From contig JAJTTP010000013.1 of NCBI GenBank assembly GCA_023313575.1, forward strand, positions 868,001 to 932,000: a stretch of DNA of 64,000 nt, written 5' to 3'. The stretch comes from Eutypella sp. D-1. Its lineage: Eukaryota; Ascomycota; Sordariomycetes; Xylariales; Diatrypaceae. The translations under genes and the position numbers were made by a program. This document shows positions 24,850 through 36,619 of this stretch, piece after piece. Under the pieces are notes generated by a model that ran no database searches, was not told where the DNA came from, and was given only the letters and a program-made list of their open reading frames with translations. How positions within the stretch are numbered: the stretch's first letter is position 1; each line of letters starts with the position of its first letter.

Positions 24850-26678
24850 TTATAAAACGTATCTGAAATTGGGGCCGTAGTTTTCTACCGCAACGTTTTC
24901 CGATGCCTCGAGACCAGTCGCCGTCTTCGTGATTGTACCGTACTTCCGGTCTAGCTTCGAATTTTCCCATGCCAAGAGCTGACGTTGGGCAATCGCGAGG
25001 ATGGCCGAAAAGAACATGAAAGCGGCACAAATACTCATTCCTTTGATGTACCTGGGACCTTGACTTGTCGGAAAGACATTCGTTCCTAGGAACGGACCGC
25101 ACTGCCCGATAAGGTTAATGAGAACAATTGACATTCCCCGTCGGGTGTCGCTTCCTTGGTTATCTAGAGCAATTGTCGGACTATCAGCGTGTCTCGTCTC
25201 AAATTCTAAAGAATTATACAAGGAGTCGTACTTAATGTCAACCCAAGGATATTGGGAATGGTAGAAAAGACACCAGCGGAGGCGAGGAAGGTGGCAAAGT
25301 AGCGAACCCCTACCGTCTCGACTGTCGCAAGGATGATATAACCAGCGCCTCCCACAGCCGAAGTGATAAAGAGGACAAGGCATCTCTGTTGGGATCTGTC
25401 TGCGATCCAGGTAGTGATCAAAGCGAATAGGAACGCCGCGAAAGATGGAGGTGCGGACAAACCCTGCGCATTGATCGCGGTATAACCCATATCTTCAAGT
25501 ATTGTCGGAAGGAACACAGGCAAGCTGGAGTAGCTGACGTTGCCGCAGAAGTACATCAGCCCGCACATCCAGGCCTTGACGTCAATGAGGACAGGCGCAA
25601 GATCCCTGATGCTGAATCTCCCTATTCTGGCGTTCGCATCGGTACCGACCTGACGCATAGCTCTGGATCTAACCACATCCTTCTCACTTGGTGTTAGGAA
25701 TCTAGCCTTCTCCGGGGAGTCAGGTATGAAGAAGAATGCAACGGTGGCCATCATAACTGTTGGGATCCCTTCAACAAGGAATAGAAGACGCCAGTTGGCA
25801 AGACGAGAGTGTCCGCTGGTAATGCCATAAGCCAATGCACCTGCGAATGTCGAGGCCAGCGGGGCCGCAGATGCAAAGATGCCGCATCGGAACCCGATCT
25901 CGTGGCGAAGGTAGAAGAATGATAATAAGTAGATAATTCCCGGTCTGTGTGGTGTTAGCGGTAGCAAACAATGTTTGGCCTGGGGGTTGGGGGCGGGTGG
26001 GTTCAGGATTCTGCCATTGTGGAACGTAGCACCATCACTTACCCATAGCAAGCCTCAAAAGCCCCAAGCAGGAACCTCAAGGCCATCATGCCTCCCCAGC
26101 TCTGGGCACCGGACTGCACAGTGGCAATTAGGCCCCTATACGAGCGAGACGTGTTAGAAGGAATTAGGCTGGACAGGATTGAAATGCTATAGAAATGACC
26201 AATGTAACTCACCAGCCGAATACAACTACAGCACCGACAATATGGGGAGGGAAGATCTTCCATAGCAGAACACCAAACTCAGCGACGACGTAGGTGATGT
26301 AGAACATATTCAACAGCCACTGGTACCGGTCGCTGTCGAGCTCTAGCTCATCGTCCATACCGGCAATCCTGGCATTTCCGATATTGCTACGGTCGAGGAA
26401 TGCCAGCATGTCTTGGCGACGCAGGAGGAAGATATATCAGCATGATTCTTGGAGTAGGCGATTCTAGATAAGAGACCGTGATAATAGACCGATGCTTCAA
26501 TATTAATTAACTCACATAGTACGAAGAAAAGCGTCATGAGATTCCAATCCAGCTTTCGGACAACACGGTCCTCTTGCTCACGCGTATACTTGGCATAGCC
26601 GACATCTTGGTAACCGGTAGCGGCCGGTGATTGTGGTACCGTTGCGGCGGTCGCATCTGCCTCCAGGACGGAGCTCAT
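24850..26678 (-). CDS. MFS transporter, Dal5/allantoate-permease-like family (five exons)
   Basis: Plasma-membrane major facilitator, probably importing an organic anion such as a vitamin or carboxylate; the substrate cannot be read from sequence. The model is 26678-26516, 26411-26213, 26135-26043, 25944-25232 and 25163-24850, for 493 residues; all phases agree. Donors are GTGAGT, GTGAGT, GTAAGT and GTACGA; each acceptor ends in AG. The junctions rebuild LFFVLYMLAFLDRSNIGNAR (TM1 and the family-typical DRSNIGNA loop), ACYGPGIIYLLSFFY (junction 3) and LTLNNQGSDTRRG (junction 4). About 12 hydrophobic segments are present, with the usual central loop around SPEKARFLTPSEK. The length is normal for the family, and I see no disabling change, in contrast to the GMC remnant downstream. 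Confidence 0.85.
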
Positions 26679-28445
26679 GTTGTTGATGATAATGAAGAAA
26701 TGCCAGTCAGGCTGGGAAATTAAGACAGGCTTTAGTGACCTGGCAGAATCTTTCCAAAACTGTTCGTTTGAGGAAGCGAAGGTGAAGGGTTACAGTCTCT
26801 TTCAATAAACAAAAAGAAAGTACCAGAAATACTAACAGGGATAGGCAAATTATATCTACAGTTCTAACCCCCATATCAAATAAGGTAAAAGGTAGTGCCG
26901 ATCGATGGGAGTCATGCAGCCTGGCAAGCTACTTGTATGACTGCATAATTGCACTTCCCATATGGAATAACCCAAATTTTTCATCCCTACTCGTTCTACA
27001 ATAAAAGTTGTAGGAAAAGAATGTTTTCAATCGAGCTTCACTCTGTTGTGTTTAAGCGATTCCTTCCTTTCTCTTAGCTCCTCTGAAACCCCTCTCCCAC
27101 TCTCCTCTCTGGCCTTGTATATCGACGCAAGGGGTAAGGAAACATCTACATCAAATGTGGATATCATACTATTATTTATTAAAGCTAAAGCTGTACAACT
27201 TTACCTTATATACATAACTCAAGCTTATATTGTCGACAAAACCCAACTGCCAGACCACGCTGCTAGACACGGACTAGAACTATAATCGCATTCCACTCTC
27301 TGCAGGCTGAGAAACTTGGTCCAATGATACCAATTAATATCTCACTGCACCCGGTTACGGAAAGACTAATTCAAACTTGCTCCGTGCTGACGGTGGCTAG
27401 CCGTGTTGTGTGACAAATCAGAAACGGCCAGGGGATCATTCATCTTTCAGGTCAAAAATCACTTGGGTGGCGTAAACGGCATTTCGTCAGTGGCGTTTAT
27501 TCACCGACCCCAACAAACCAGTCATAGGAGACTGCCGAATAGGTGCAGGGGATGGTGGCGATGGGATGAACTGTTTTATATATATCTTGCCACGAAGCTG
27601 AATGTTGTTCCTCCTTGTCTATATGAAAGAGCTGTAACCCCCCAATGTAACTATGGGAACTGAGAATTTAAACATTTATATCATAAAATCACTCTTCGTG
27701 TAATCACGCCCGCGGTGAGGTTCCATAGCTGGTCAACTGCGTGGATGCAGTCTCACCTTGAATATGTTCTCTTCGATCTGGTTCGTTCTACGACGCCACA
27801 AGCCTTCTGTCTACGTAAAAAGCATAGTAATCGTGGTTATCCTACCACCGGAACCAATGGCGGGATAGAGGTCTCGGCTGGTAAAATGCATGGAAACCTA
27901 CTTGCAGATGCACTTACTATGTAAATCCTCGCTGCCTCGCTCGTTTAAGATTGTGCCCTCACATACCATGTAGAGCTGTTCTTCCCTCGGTATGGTGCTA
28001 GGAGGTGTTGTATTGTTTGTGATGTATTGCGCCACTGAACGCCCGACTGCTACAACATGATGCAGACACGGGATTCGTTACGACGCCTAGAAGAAATAGG
28101 CTTTCCTCAGCCTTCTTTTACTCGGATCTTTCATAACGGCCTGAAGGACACCCCCATCATCCACATTCTTAGCTGATCGACGGTTGCCGCTACTCTCTAC
28201 CGAAGCTGCGCGAGGAACTCCTCGACGCAGCCTCCCGCGGGTTACACAATAGCAAACCAACCGTGAGCACTAGCTAACATCAAATGCCGACAACAATCCC
28301 ATTCCAATATCTCCTGACTGCCAGTATGGATATTTTATTATTAAGTCGCTGGAAAGAACGGATGGCGTGCATATCACATCAGTTCTGATCCTCTAGATAT
28401 TATCCGTCTATCGTCCGGAGTTAGTATTGAGGGGGCTAATCCACG
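26679..28445. promoter_or_regulatory. Divergent region between the MFS gene and the 7TM gene
   Basis: The 1.77 kb hold the promoters of the MFS transporter (minus) and the rhodopsin-domain gene (plus). Short frames (27046-27285, 27403-27663, 27715-27924) show no family features. The sequence is AT-rich around 27150-27250. No repeat or RNA gene was identified. Confidence 0.4.
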
Positions 28446-30009
28446 ATGTCTCAACTCGAACTTACCCCACACCAGCGAGAGCATCTGAATGACACCCGGC
28501 AGCCAGCACTCTGGGGTTGCCTGATCACCTTCCTCGTAATCAACGACTTAGCCATCGCAGGCAGACTTTGGGGGACATGGACGTCAGTGTCGAGCCGCTC
28601 ACGGGTGTTGGCCGAAGATGTTCTAATCCTTCTGAGTGGTGTCAGTTCTTTCCCGCCCTGTTTCCTTCTTGGAACTCGCCAATGATGGCTGGAATCTCTG
28701 AAACTAACAGATGTCAACCAGGTGTTTGTAAATGTCATCATAGCCAACTTGATGGTGGCAACGCACTACGGGCTCGGTCTTCATATATACGCCGTCAACT
28801 ATCATGATCCAGATTATCCCTCCAACGTATCTCGAACATTTAAGGTGAAGCAAGCCTTTTTTTTTCTCTGGTTTTAAGCTTATCCCCAAAAGAATTAGTC
28901 GGCTGACCATGCTAACGCAAGGCATATAGCACATATGGATCACCATGGTCCTAATGAGTGGCTTCTTCACATGCATCAAAATGACGCTCCTCTTCTTCTA
29001 TAGACGGCTGTTCCGCGTGCCCAACAACTCAGGGTTGAATATATACTGGAAAGCCAACTTCGCCTACGTGGTCCTCTGGTTCTTCGGCAGCACCGGCTTC
29101 TACCTCTTTCAGTGCTGGCCGGTTCAGTGGTACTTCATGCAGTACTTTGCGCGATTCAAGAAGCCAGTGCCCGGCGGCATGACGGGCCAGTGTGACGCCA
29201 CCACCGTCCTCCACGTCTCGATGCCGTTGATCTTCAGCCTCATCTCAGACTTCGCCCTGCTGTTGCTGCCCTTGTGGGCCATCTCCAAGCTGAAGCTCAA
29301 CAGGAATAAGAAGCGTGGACTGATGGTTGTTTTCGGGATCGGTCTTGTGGCCTGCTTCTTGGAGTTGGGTCGCATATTGGCTTTGATAATCCATACTGAC
29401 GATAAGGATGATCCACCTTGTAAGTCTACGCCATCTATATCCTTGCCCTGGATATATCTCTTTCTACTGCTACCAAGCATCCACTCAACAGTATTACTGT
29501 CAGATGGCGTTGCCACATTCCTGATCCTTACTGCTGCCGAGGAGACAACGGCGGTGGTATGCGCCTGCCTACCCGTCATAGCACCCATGATAGCCAGGGC
29601 ATTCAAATCAAAGGCTGTGAACAGCGATGTCTACGGCGGGAGTGGAGCTCAGGGCTCCTCTGGGGAACGGAGCGCCCGCGGATTCAAGCGCGTCGGCGGT
29701 CTGAACAGCTTATGGACCACGACCTCTGCTACTAAAGTAGACAGTGGACATGACGACGGCGTTCCCTTGACAAAGGTCGAGGTTACCGGAAACGACCGTC
29801 CAGGCTTAGACAGTGGGAGCCAGAATGAGATTCTAGACCACGCACGACGACCTGTCCGAGACACCGAGCACCATCCCGCACGTGTGTACCCAGCATCACG
29901 ACGGCATGAACCCATAGATCTGGAATCCGCCGGGGATATCCGTGTGCGCACTGACATTCAAGTTCGGGTGGGTACTTTACAGGATGGGAGGGGGCGTTTC
30001 GCTAGCTAG
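28446..30009 (+). CDS. Fungal rhodopsin-domain 7TM membrane protein (four exons)
   Basis: Integral membrane protein of the large fungal family with a rhodopsin-like seven-helix domain (PTH11-like group); ligand and role are unknown. Exons are 28446-28638, 28711-28844, 28930-29419 and 29492-30009, for 444 residues. Phases agree and junction 1 gives the natural text VLILLSDVNQVFVNVII. Helices can be placed at about residues 22-42 (WGCLITFLVINDLA), 65-85, 110-135 (HIWITMVLMSGFF), 145-165, 195-220, 235-260 and 280-305. The FQCWPVQWYF segment after helix 4 is typical of the family. The tail of about 140 residues is hydrophilic, rich in Ser, Asp and Arg, and probably cytoplasmic. Intron 3 is the least certain: reading through it also stays open for some distance, but the spliced form fits the family better. 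Confidence 0.8.
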
Positions 30010-30780
30010 GAGTGATGTAACAACAATACGAGGGTGGTGGCTAGAGGGGGTGGTTTCTTTAAATCGAGTCATCTGCTGTTTTTTCCTGTACTATTATCTT
30101 GGATACCCTATGATGATGCGAAGTCTCTGTCCAAACATAACCGGGTTAGGTATAACCCCATTGTCTGGCTCTTGTTCTTGGGGGTTTAGTATTGGTGTTT
30201 CTCTAGCTAGTTTGAAGCCCCCCTTTATTAGTTCGCCCCAAACTGCGGGATAGGGGCAAACACCTCAGAAGTAAACCCGTCTCTCAGTACCTAAGTATGT
30301 TTGTTTCTACATGTGTCTTGTGTTACATGTTTTGGATGGTCTTTTCGTTATAGTTACCGGCCAATCCTCTTACCCACGCCTCTGGCATAATAGTGATACT
30401 CCCAACCAACGAGCACATGTAATCAAATTTTGTGGCGAAATACTCGATTGCGCATTCCAAGTATTGTTACTCAAGCTCCCGCGGACTTGGGTTAGGGGCT
30501 TGACGTTTGTGCATGCAAACTCATCACTCACCGATAGTCACTAGTAGCTCCCCATCGATGAGTTTAGATAATTCATGATTATATCTCATTTCTGCACTCT
30601 TCTTAAGTACTAAATTCTCCAACTATAAAAGTGGGCGTTGTTCCCAGGTTTGCCAACATTCTCACGCCTTTCCGTTCCTTACCCGGCCAGAATAATCTAC
30701 CATTACCCTCACAACACATCATACAGTTTCGTATCCCCTGCCTCCGAGAGCATATTCTGGCTCCACGCCTCACAGTCAAG
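30010..30780. other. Intergenic, 7TM gene 3' end and F-box gene promoter
   Basis: Tandem genes on the same strand flank this 0.77 kb. A CAGTACCTAAGTATG motif lies at about 30287-30301. Short frames inside have no family features. Confidence 0.4.
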
Positions 30781-32392
30781 ATGGACTGTACACGACAAGT
30801 CGACGTCCCAGACGAGATTCTGGTCGAGATCTTTTCCCATCTGAAAAACGGCTTCACTGCTGAAGTCGAGGCACTCCGTCAACGTCGCGAAGGTGAAGAA
30901 CGCGGTTCTTCCTGGCAGGATCTGTTTTTTTTTAGAGATTGGTGTCGCTCGAGCGCTTCACCACACCTTCCACGCGGTCTGCCTTACCTCGCGACAGTTC
31001 CGTCGAACTGCCCAGCCACTCCTATACGAGTCTGTACCGATGTGCACTGCGAGGCGCTGGAGGAATAGCAATACCCTTCATACATATGATGGTTTCGAAC
31101 AACAGGCCCAACTTTTATTACGCACTCTCAGCGAGAACCCCGATTTGCGCGAGAGAGTGCGCACACTCCGATGGGATTATTTCCGTTGGTTTGAATATAA
31201 GGTGCACAGAAATGAGTGAGTAGCATTGTCCAGAATGATATGCGTACAGTTCCGCTGAACCCTGCGTGTTTATAGTTCTCGGACCTGGTCAGAATATCTC
31301 AGAGAGTATTATCTGGATTGTATGCAGCAATCACGAGATCCTATCAACGATATGACCGGATTCTCAGAGGCATTCTCCGGCTTTTTCCACCAGCCCAGGG
31401 AACATAAACTCTACCATATAAAAGAACTTGCTCTGTTCCTCATTATGTTTCCCAAAATCAACATTTTGGTACTTGGTGGACTTATTTCTTACGACCGATG
31501 CGAAGAATCAGAAAACCTACTTCGGCGCATGTTTGAAAGCGCTGCAAAGTTTCTTGCCAGCCACACGGGCGAGGAAATAAAGAAATCTACTCACCCATTA
31601 CTCCAACTACAGGAGTTACACCTACTCCCCAATTCTATCCAGGTTCCACTTTTCATGTTCTTACATCCAGGAGTGACCACATTCTATTTCGACGATTACT
31701 GTCTTTACAACAGCGAATTATGTGGTCTCAAGTGGTCCCCTTTAAAGAGACTCCGGCACATTCGTTGCAGACGTTGTCAGGTAACCACTATTATCGTGCG
31801 GAAATTAATCGTCAACTGCCCCGGTCTTGAGACTTTGAGACTCCACTGGCTCGCCTGGATCTTTTGTCCCCGTAGAATTTCGCCGGCGATGGACTACAGC
31901 AATATCGGGAGGCATCTCCGACAATTTCAGCGAAACCTCAAAGTACTTCAACTGCAGGAGTCCATCAATGAGTCATCCTTTCACAAGAGGAGTACATTCA
32001 CAGGGAGGATAGGATCACTACGGGAACTCAGCCAACTAGTCGAGCTCACGATCGACTATGTCTACTTCGTGGTGGATAATACCTTCCCTGAATACGACAT
32101 TCTCCCCTTAGTTGATGTCATCCCATCAAGCCTAGAAATATTAGAGCTTTACGGATGCACAGATGCGGACTGTGCCACCGAGGAGGGTCTCAGAAATGAC
32201 CTCTTGGCACTTCTGGCGAGCAAGAATGCCAGCAAACTCCGAAAGGTACGGGTTCACCGGCCATCGAGGGACAATACCGACGGGGACGTACCTAAAACTC
32301 TCGAGTTTGATAGCACGTTTGGCCCGGATCTCTACATTTGCGGATGGGATATGAAGCAGACGGATGATGACTACTTCTTCACAAGGTTGTGA
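30781..32392 (+). CDS. F-box domain protein (three exons)
   Basis: Probable substrate-recognition subunit of an SCF ubiquitin ligase. The exons are 30781-30892, 30936-31215 and 31276-32392, giving 502 residues. The N-terminus (VDVPDEILVEIFSHL) is a clear F-box helix and continues after the first junction into HTFHAVCLTSRQFRRTAQPLLYESV, the usual second half of the motif. The C-terminal part has irregular Leu-rich stretches (LQELHLL, LKRLRHIRCRRC, LETLRLHWLA, LRELSQLVELTIDYVYF, LEILELYGC), consistent with degenerate leucine-rich repeats. Intron 1 is only 43 nt (GTGAAG donor, a T9 tract and AG acceptor), close to the lower limit; without it the two halves of the F-box lie in different frames, which supports it. 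The target is unknown. Confidence 0.72.
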
Positions 32393-34391
32393 GAATTTGA
32401 GACATGAGTTTTGCCTAGGCCGACAATAGCAACTAGGAAAGGTACTACGGTACTGTAACGAAGCCGTCACCACTGGTCTTGATTTTAGATAACAAAGGGC
32501 GTAGAAGGGTAGATACTTAGATTGATCGCTGGCTAGCTAAAGGAGAGACTATCTAGATGGGAGAGGTCCCATACCCTTTATATAGAAAAGGGAGCGTCGC
32601 CAAGAGAAAAGCTTGGCGACGCGGTCATCTTCATGTGACCTTGTTATAAATACCCTGGAATGAGCGGTTTGAAACAGGTACTCTAAGGTTTGGGGGAACG
32701 TGGGAGTCTTAAGGGGCATTGCTTGTACCTTCTGCGACCGAATGAGGCCGGCGTTCCCCTCTAGAACGTGACGGGTAGGCGTTATTAATGGAATTGCGTT
32801 ATTAGGGACCCATTCGGCACTGCAGCCCAGCCATTGGGTGATTGATTCTCTCTCTTTTCAACATGAACCCTCCCGTGACCTGTCTCCTAGAGCATTCTCC
32901 GGTGATGCCCATTACCTAAGTAGGCGTGGGCAGGGGGGCCTGAGCAAAGCAGACCCTGAAGATACCATGAGAACCTCGGGACCCCTTCTCCGACTTTCTC
33001 TCTACATACAGCGATTGAAACATCACTACATCACGCCCACCACCTCTATCTATAACATCGCCCGCCCGCACCGAAACGGCCCGGCAACCGAAGCCCTCAT
33101 CCCCATCATGAGAGACGAAATGGCAATTACACCCACCCGGTCGCTGGCGCGGGATGATGAAAGGCACGGCAATAGTGTAGTAAATAATGCCCAATTCACT
33201 TATCCACCACATAAATGTTCCCTGGGAGCAACTCTCAGGCGTTGTCGTCCAATCTTGCGAGGGTTAAAAAGAAAATTTGAATTTATGTTGCTAAGCGATT
33301 ACCCAAAGGTCAAGTCGGTAGACTTAATTTATCATTACCTAGGTATTCCCAGCGTGTAACCCATTTGGCTAACGTAGGTACGGTCTATAAATGCTTCATC
33401 GATACGCGGGTACGCGACATAAGAGAATGGTCCCAACATGTGACGACTCCGCCTGGTATTACTAAGGGCGTAACTAATTGCACGGCACGGCATTAACGGT
33501 TTTAGTACGTTATAATACATTATATGCACGGCCACCTTTATTTTAATGCCGTGCAATGCATTATATATATATTATCGCATTATACTAGTACGATAATGCA
33601 AGTTATAAAGTCGCTTAAAGGGGGGGGGATAAAATAAAGCCTAAGATTAATATCGTAATACAGATTTTTAGTGTTTTAGTAGCTATTATGGTGGCTATTA
33701 TGGTGGCTATTATAATGACTACCAGTTATTACCTTAGCCATTTATTAATAATACCATATAAATATATAGGGAATACTAATAATAAGCTTAATATCATATT
33801 TTCATACGTTATATCTATACGGCACAGGTTACATTAAAAACCTTTAATACGTGCCGTGTAATAATGCGTATTAAAAAAAAAGGCCCAGTGCATGCTGTGC
33901 AATTAAATGGTGCGCATTAACGGTACGTACCACGGTGTAATAATACAGTTAATTACACCCTTAGGTATTACTATGCAGAATATGCTAAGAATTGCTAAAT
34001 TGCCTAGACGGTAAAGAACTCTTTCACCAGGCAGTTTGGCTCACCCCAAAGTTATCTGCAAACTCCCACAGGCTTGCCCGCATGGGCCTACAGAGCCATA
34101 ATGTGACCTGGTAGCAGGCCCATACCATACTTAAACGAATCACATATATCCAACGATCACGGCGCATACCATAACGAAAAGCTTCACAGGCGAGAGCTTA
34201 AGGACAGGGGAGAAAATCAAAATGAATGCATTCTGAACGCCTCATCTAGTCAAGCCCTGACCATATCTACCCGAGAGTCCCTCTCAGAAAACCCCCGTAG
34301 AGGAAAACCGGGGTTCCAACTACATACATAAAGGCATACCGGGTATGCCCAAGGCCGCCAGTCCAGGACAGGACGGAGCCACGGTAACAAT
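32393..34391. other. Intergenic with AT-rich repeat island
   Basis: Two convergent genes flank this 2 kb. A 173-codon plus-strand frame (32838-33359) has no recognisable domain and odd composition; I do not call it. From about 33470 the sequence becomes strongly AT-rich with repeats, described separately. No transposase fragment is visible. Confidence 0.45.
33470..33990. repeat. AT-rich island with inverted and tandem repeats
   Basis: GCACGGCATTAA at 33485-33496 is matched by its exact reverse complement at 33543-33554. Diverged versions recur near 33850-33870 and 33910-33945 (GTGCCGTGTAATAATGCG, GGTGCGCATTAACGGTACG). A 12-base unit GCTATTATGGTG is repeated three times at 33682-33717, the last copy imperfect. 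There are long TA runs at 33561-33600. This looks like the remains of a small inverted-repeat element or several nested copies, possibly after RIP-type mutation. Confidence 0.6.
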
Positions 34392-36619
34392 CTAGCGCTG
34401 CATCTTCTTTCTCTTGCCGACCTGGGCAGAGAAACCGACCTTGATAGCGGTGACGGAACGACGAGATCCGCACGAGTTGCAGGTAACGAAGCTGAGACGG
34501 TTCTATAGAGATTGAGTCGTTAGTACCTGATTCGAAACGATGACGTGACGTGGAGAATCCCTGCACCACAGCCATTAAGGTCTTGAGGCGATTGGAAAAT
34601 TGGACATAGGGCCATTGTAGGTATTGATGGATGACGCTTACCTCTCCCTTGCTTAGCGCGGTGTCGGGCGACCTGCAGGTCTTGCAGGTGACGTACTCAA
34701 CTGTATTGAAGTTAAACAAAGTGAACTAGAATTATCAAGCAGGCTCAGAACCTCAAGGGATAACATACTGATGTACTTCCGCAGAACGGTCTCAAGTTGC
34801 TTCTGTTGGAAACGACCCTTGATGACGAGCCGTCTGCTGCCGTCGACTGAACCGTTGGTACCCAACTCGGCGAACAGATAAGCTGTCACGTGCTCTTCGG
34901 ACCGCTTCATGCGCTTGCAGATCTCCTGGATGTTGGCGAAGATAGTTTTCTATTGCATATTGTTAGTGAAAGTCACGAGATGAAACCTGACAACATCGTA
35001 TGCTTACCTTGTTTCCTTCGCGGAGACACTGGGGAGGCGGGATCTTGTAACTCTTGGAGCCGCTCATGGCGTGATCTGGGTTCTTCTGAGCCAACAAGCT
35101 GAAGAATCTTCCGAGCAGCAGGTCGTAGTTGACAGGGCGGGTTTCGTTGTGCTCCCAGATACCGGTGCCCTTCTCCATATCGCCCGACTGCTCCTCACCC
35201 TTCTCGGCATTCGCATCTCCATCGCCCTCCTTGTCCAGATCGAGAGCTGCCAGCTTGGCGGCAAAGTCGTCATCCTTGGCGGGCTTCTTCTTCTTCTTCT
35301 TTTTCATGCTCAGGTCCAAGCCTCCATCGTCGGCGGCAGCTTCGCCATTCTCGGCAGCGTCGGGATCGACAACCTTCTTCTTCTTCTTTTTCTTCATGGT
35401 GAGGTCGAGGCCGCCATCCTCAGCAGGGGGTAGGTCTTCGGTAGAGGCAGCGGCTTCATTGGCATCAGTAGAAGCTCCAAGGGCGGCTGACAACGGTGGC
35501 GTACGAGGAGTGTGCGACTGGGCGGTGTTGGTCTCTTCGGTGGAGGCCATGGTTGTGACTTGGCCGTCTGGCTGGACGACGATAGCTTCTGCGTTAAAGA
35601 CGACCGACTTTCGCTGTTTGCGCTCAGAGGTGGTGGGGCGATCCTAAAAAGTTAGCTTAAGTTATAAAAAAGAAAAAAAGAAAGTATATAAAGACAGGAT
35701 TGTTTTTTTCCCCGTCTGAAGATATAAATAGAAGAACGAGGAAAGCGACCAGACAATAGGGGGGGGCAATGTGTTAAGTGTTAAGCCAGGGTGACTTGTA
35801 AGGTGGAACTTGCAGTTACTAGCTTTGAGTTCTAAAGGCGAGGTGATCTGATTTAAGACTCAAAATGAAAGGGTTTGCGGGACCCGGTTTGGTACGACTC
35901 CTCCCAAGATTCGTGTATATATAAATTCCGAATGTGGACGGTGGATGATGGAGAGAGATTGCTTTAGTTGGTGCAAGGCAAGAAGTGGTAGAAAGTGGTG
36001 CGGTGCGGTGACAATAAGGGCTGCATGGATGACTGTGTTTAAAAAAAAGTCTGACTAAAGAGAAAAGAGGGAAGAGGGGCAGCATATCAATAATGAACCA
36101 ATGGTTGTGCACGCTAGTGTGGCTTGTTTCTTGTGGCTCAAACGCTTTAGACTTTAGACGTATGACGTGGCTTAACTGCATACTGATACCATAGTATGTG
36201 TGTATGCACTTAAGCGTCCCGCTCTGTACGTCACCTAAAATTTCGGTGGAGGGAGGGGCAGAGGGGCAAACGCCGCGGCCGTCGCACTGGCAAGGCTGGC
36301 TGGCTGGCGCCGTGAATGCGCAGGCACAACGAAATGGAATTGGCTCCTTTTTCGGGTGCGATATGTAGTAGGCATTCCAGGAAGAGGCATAAACATTGGA
36401 AAAACGGATACATGATACATAGTGACTTGAGTAATAGTGTAGGGTAGAGTGCCATGTGGCTTGCGAGCCGCTTGGAAATAACCCGGGATAAGTTTGCTCG
36501 CCTTTAGCTTTTTTGCGTGCCGATCCAGCACAATGGGAAAAGAGAAATGACTAAAACGAGAACGGGATATCAGGAAATCAGCAAATTACGATTGAACTCA
36601 CCTCTGTCACTTCCGCCAT
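34392..36619 (-). CDS. sui3: Translation initiation factor eIF2 subunit beta (five exons)
   Basis: Beta subunit of eIF2, the GTPase complex that carries initiator Met-tRNA to the 40S ribosome. Exons are 36619-36602, 35643-35008, 34949-34769, 34700-34642 and 34502-34392, for 334 residues. The body is unmistakable: two poly-lysine K-boxes (MKKKKKKK twice, after DLT and DLS), then [16 protein letters not shown], and a C2C2 zinc finger split across exons 4 and 5 (YVTCKTCRS and FVTCNSCGS). K-boxes contact eIF5 and eIF2B epsilon in the family. The start exon encodes only MAEVTE; it joins [20 protein letters not shown] in exon 2, matching the RKSVxF pattern of fungal homologues. The intron between them is 958 nt, with GTGAGT donor and GCTAAC-TTTTTAG acceptor. 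Initiation at the in-frame ATG at 35550, in good context, would drop 37 residues. Confidence 0.88.

Noticed and set aside
32838..33359. 173-codon plus-strand ORF near the AT-rich island
   Set aside because: No domain, irregular composition, and no support for expression; likely chance, though a young gene cannot be excluded.
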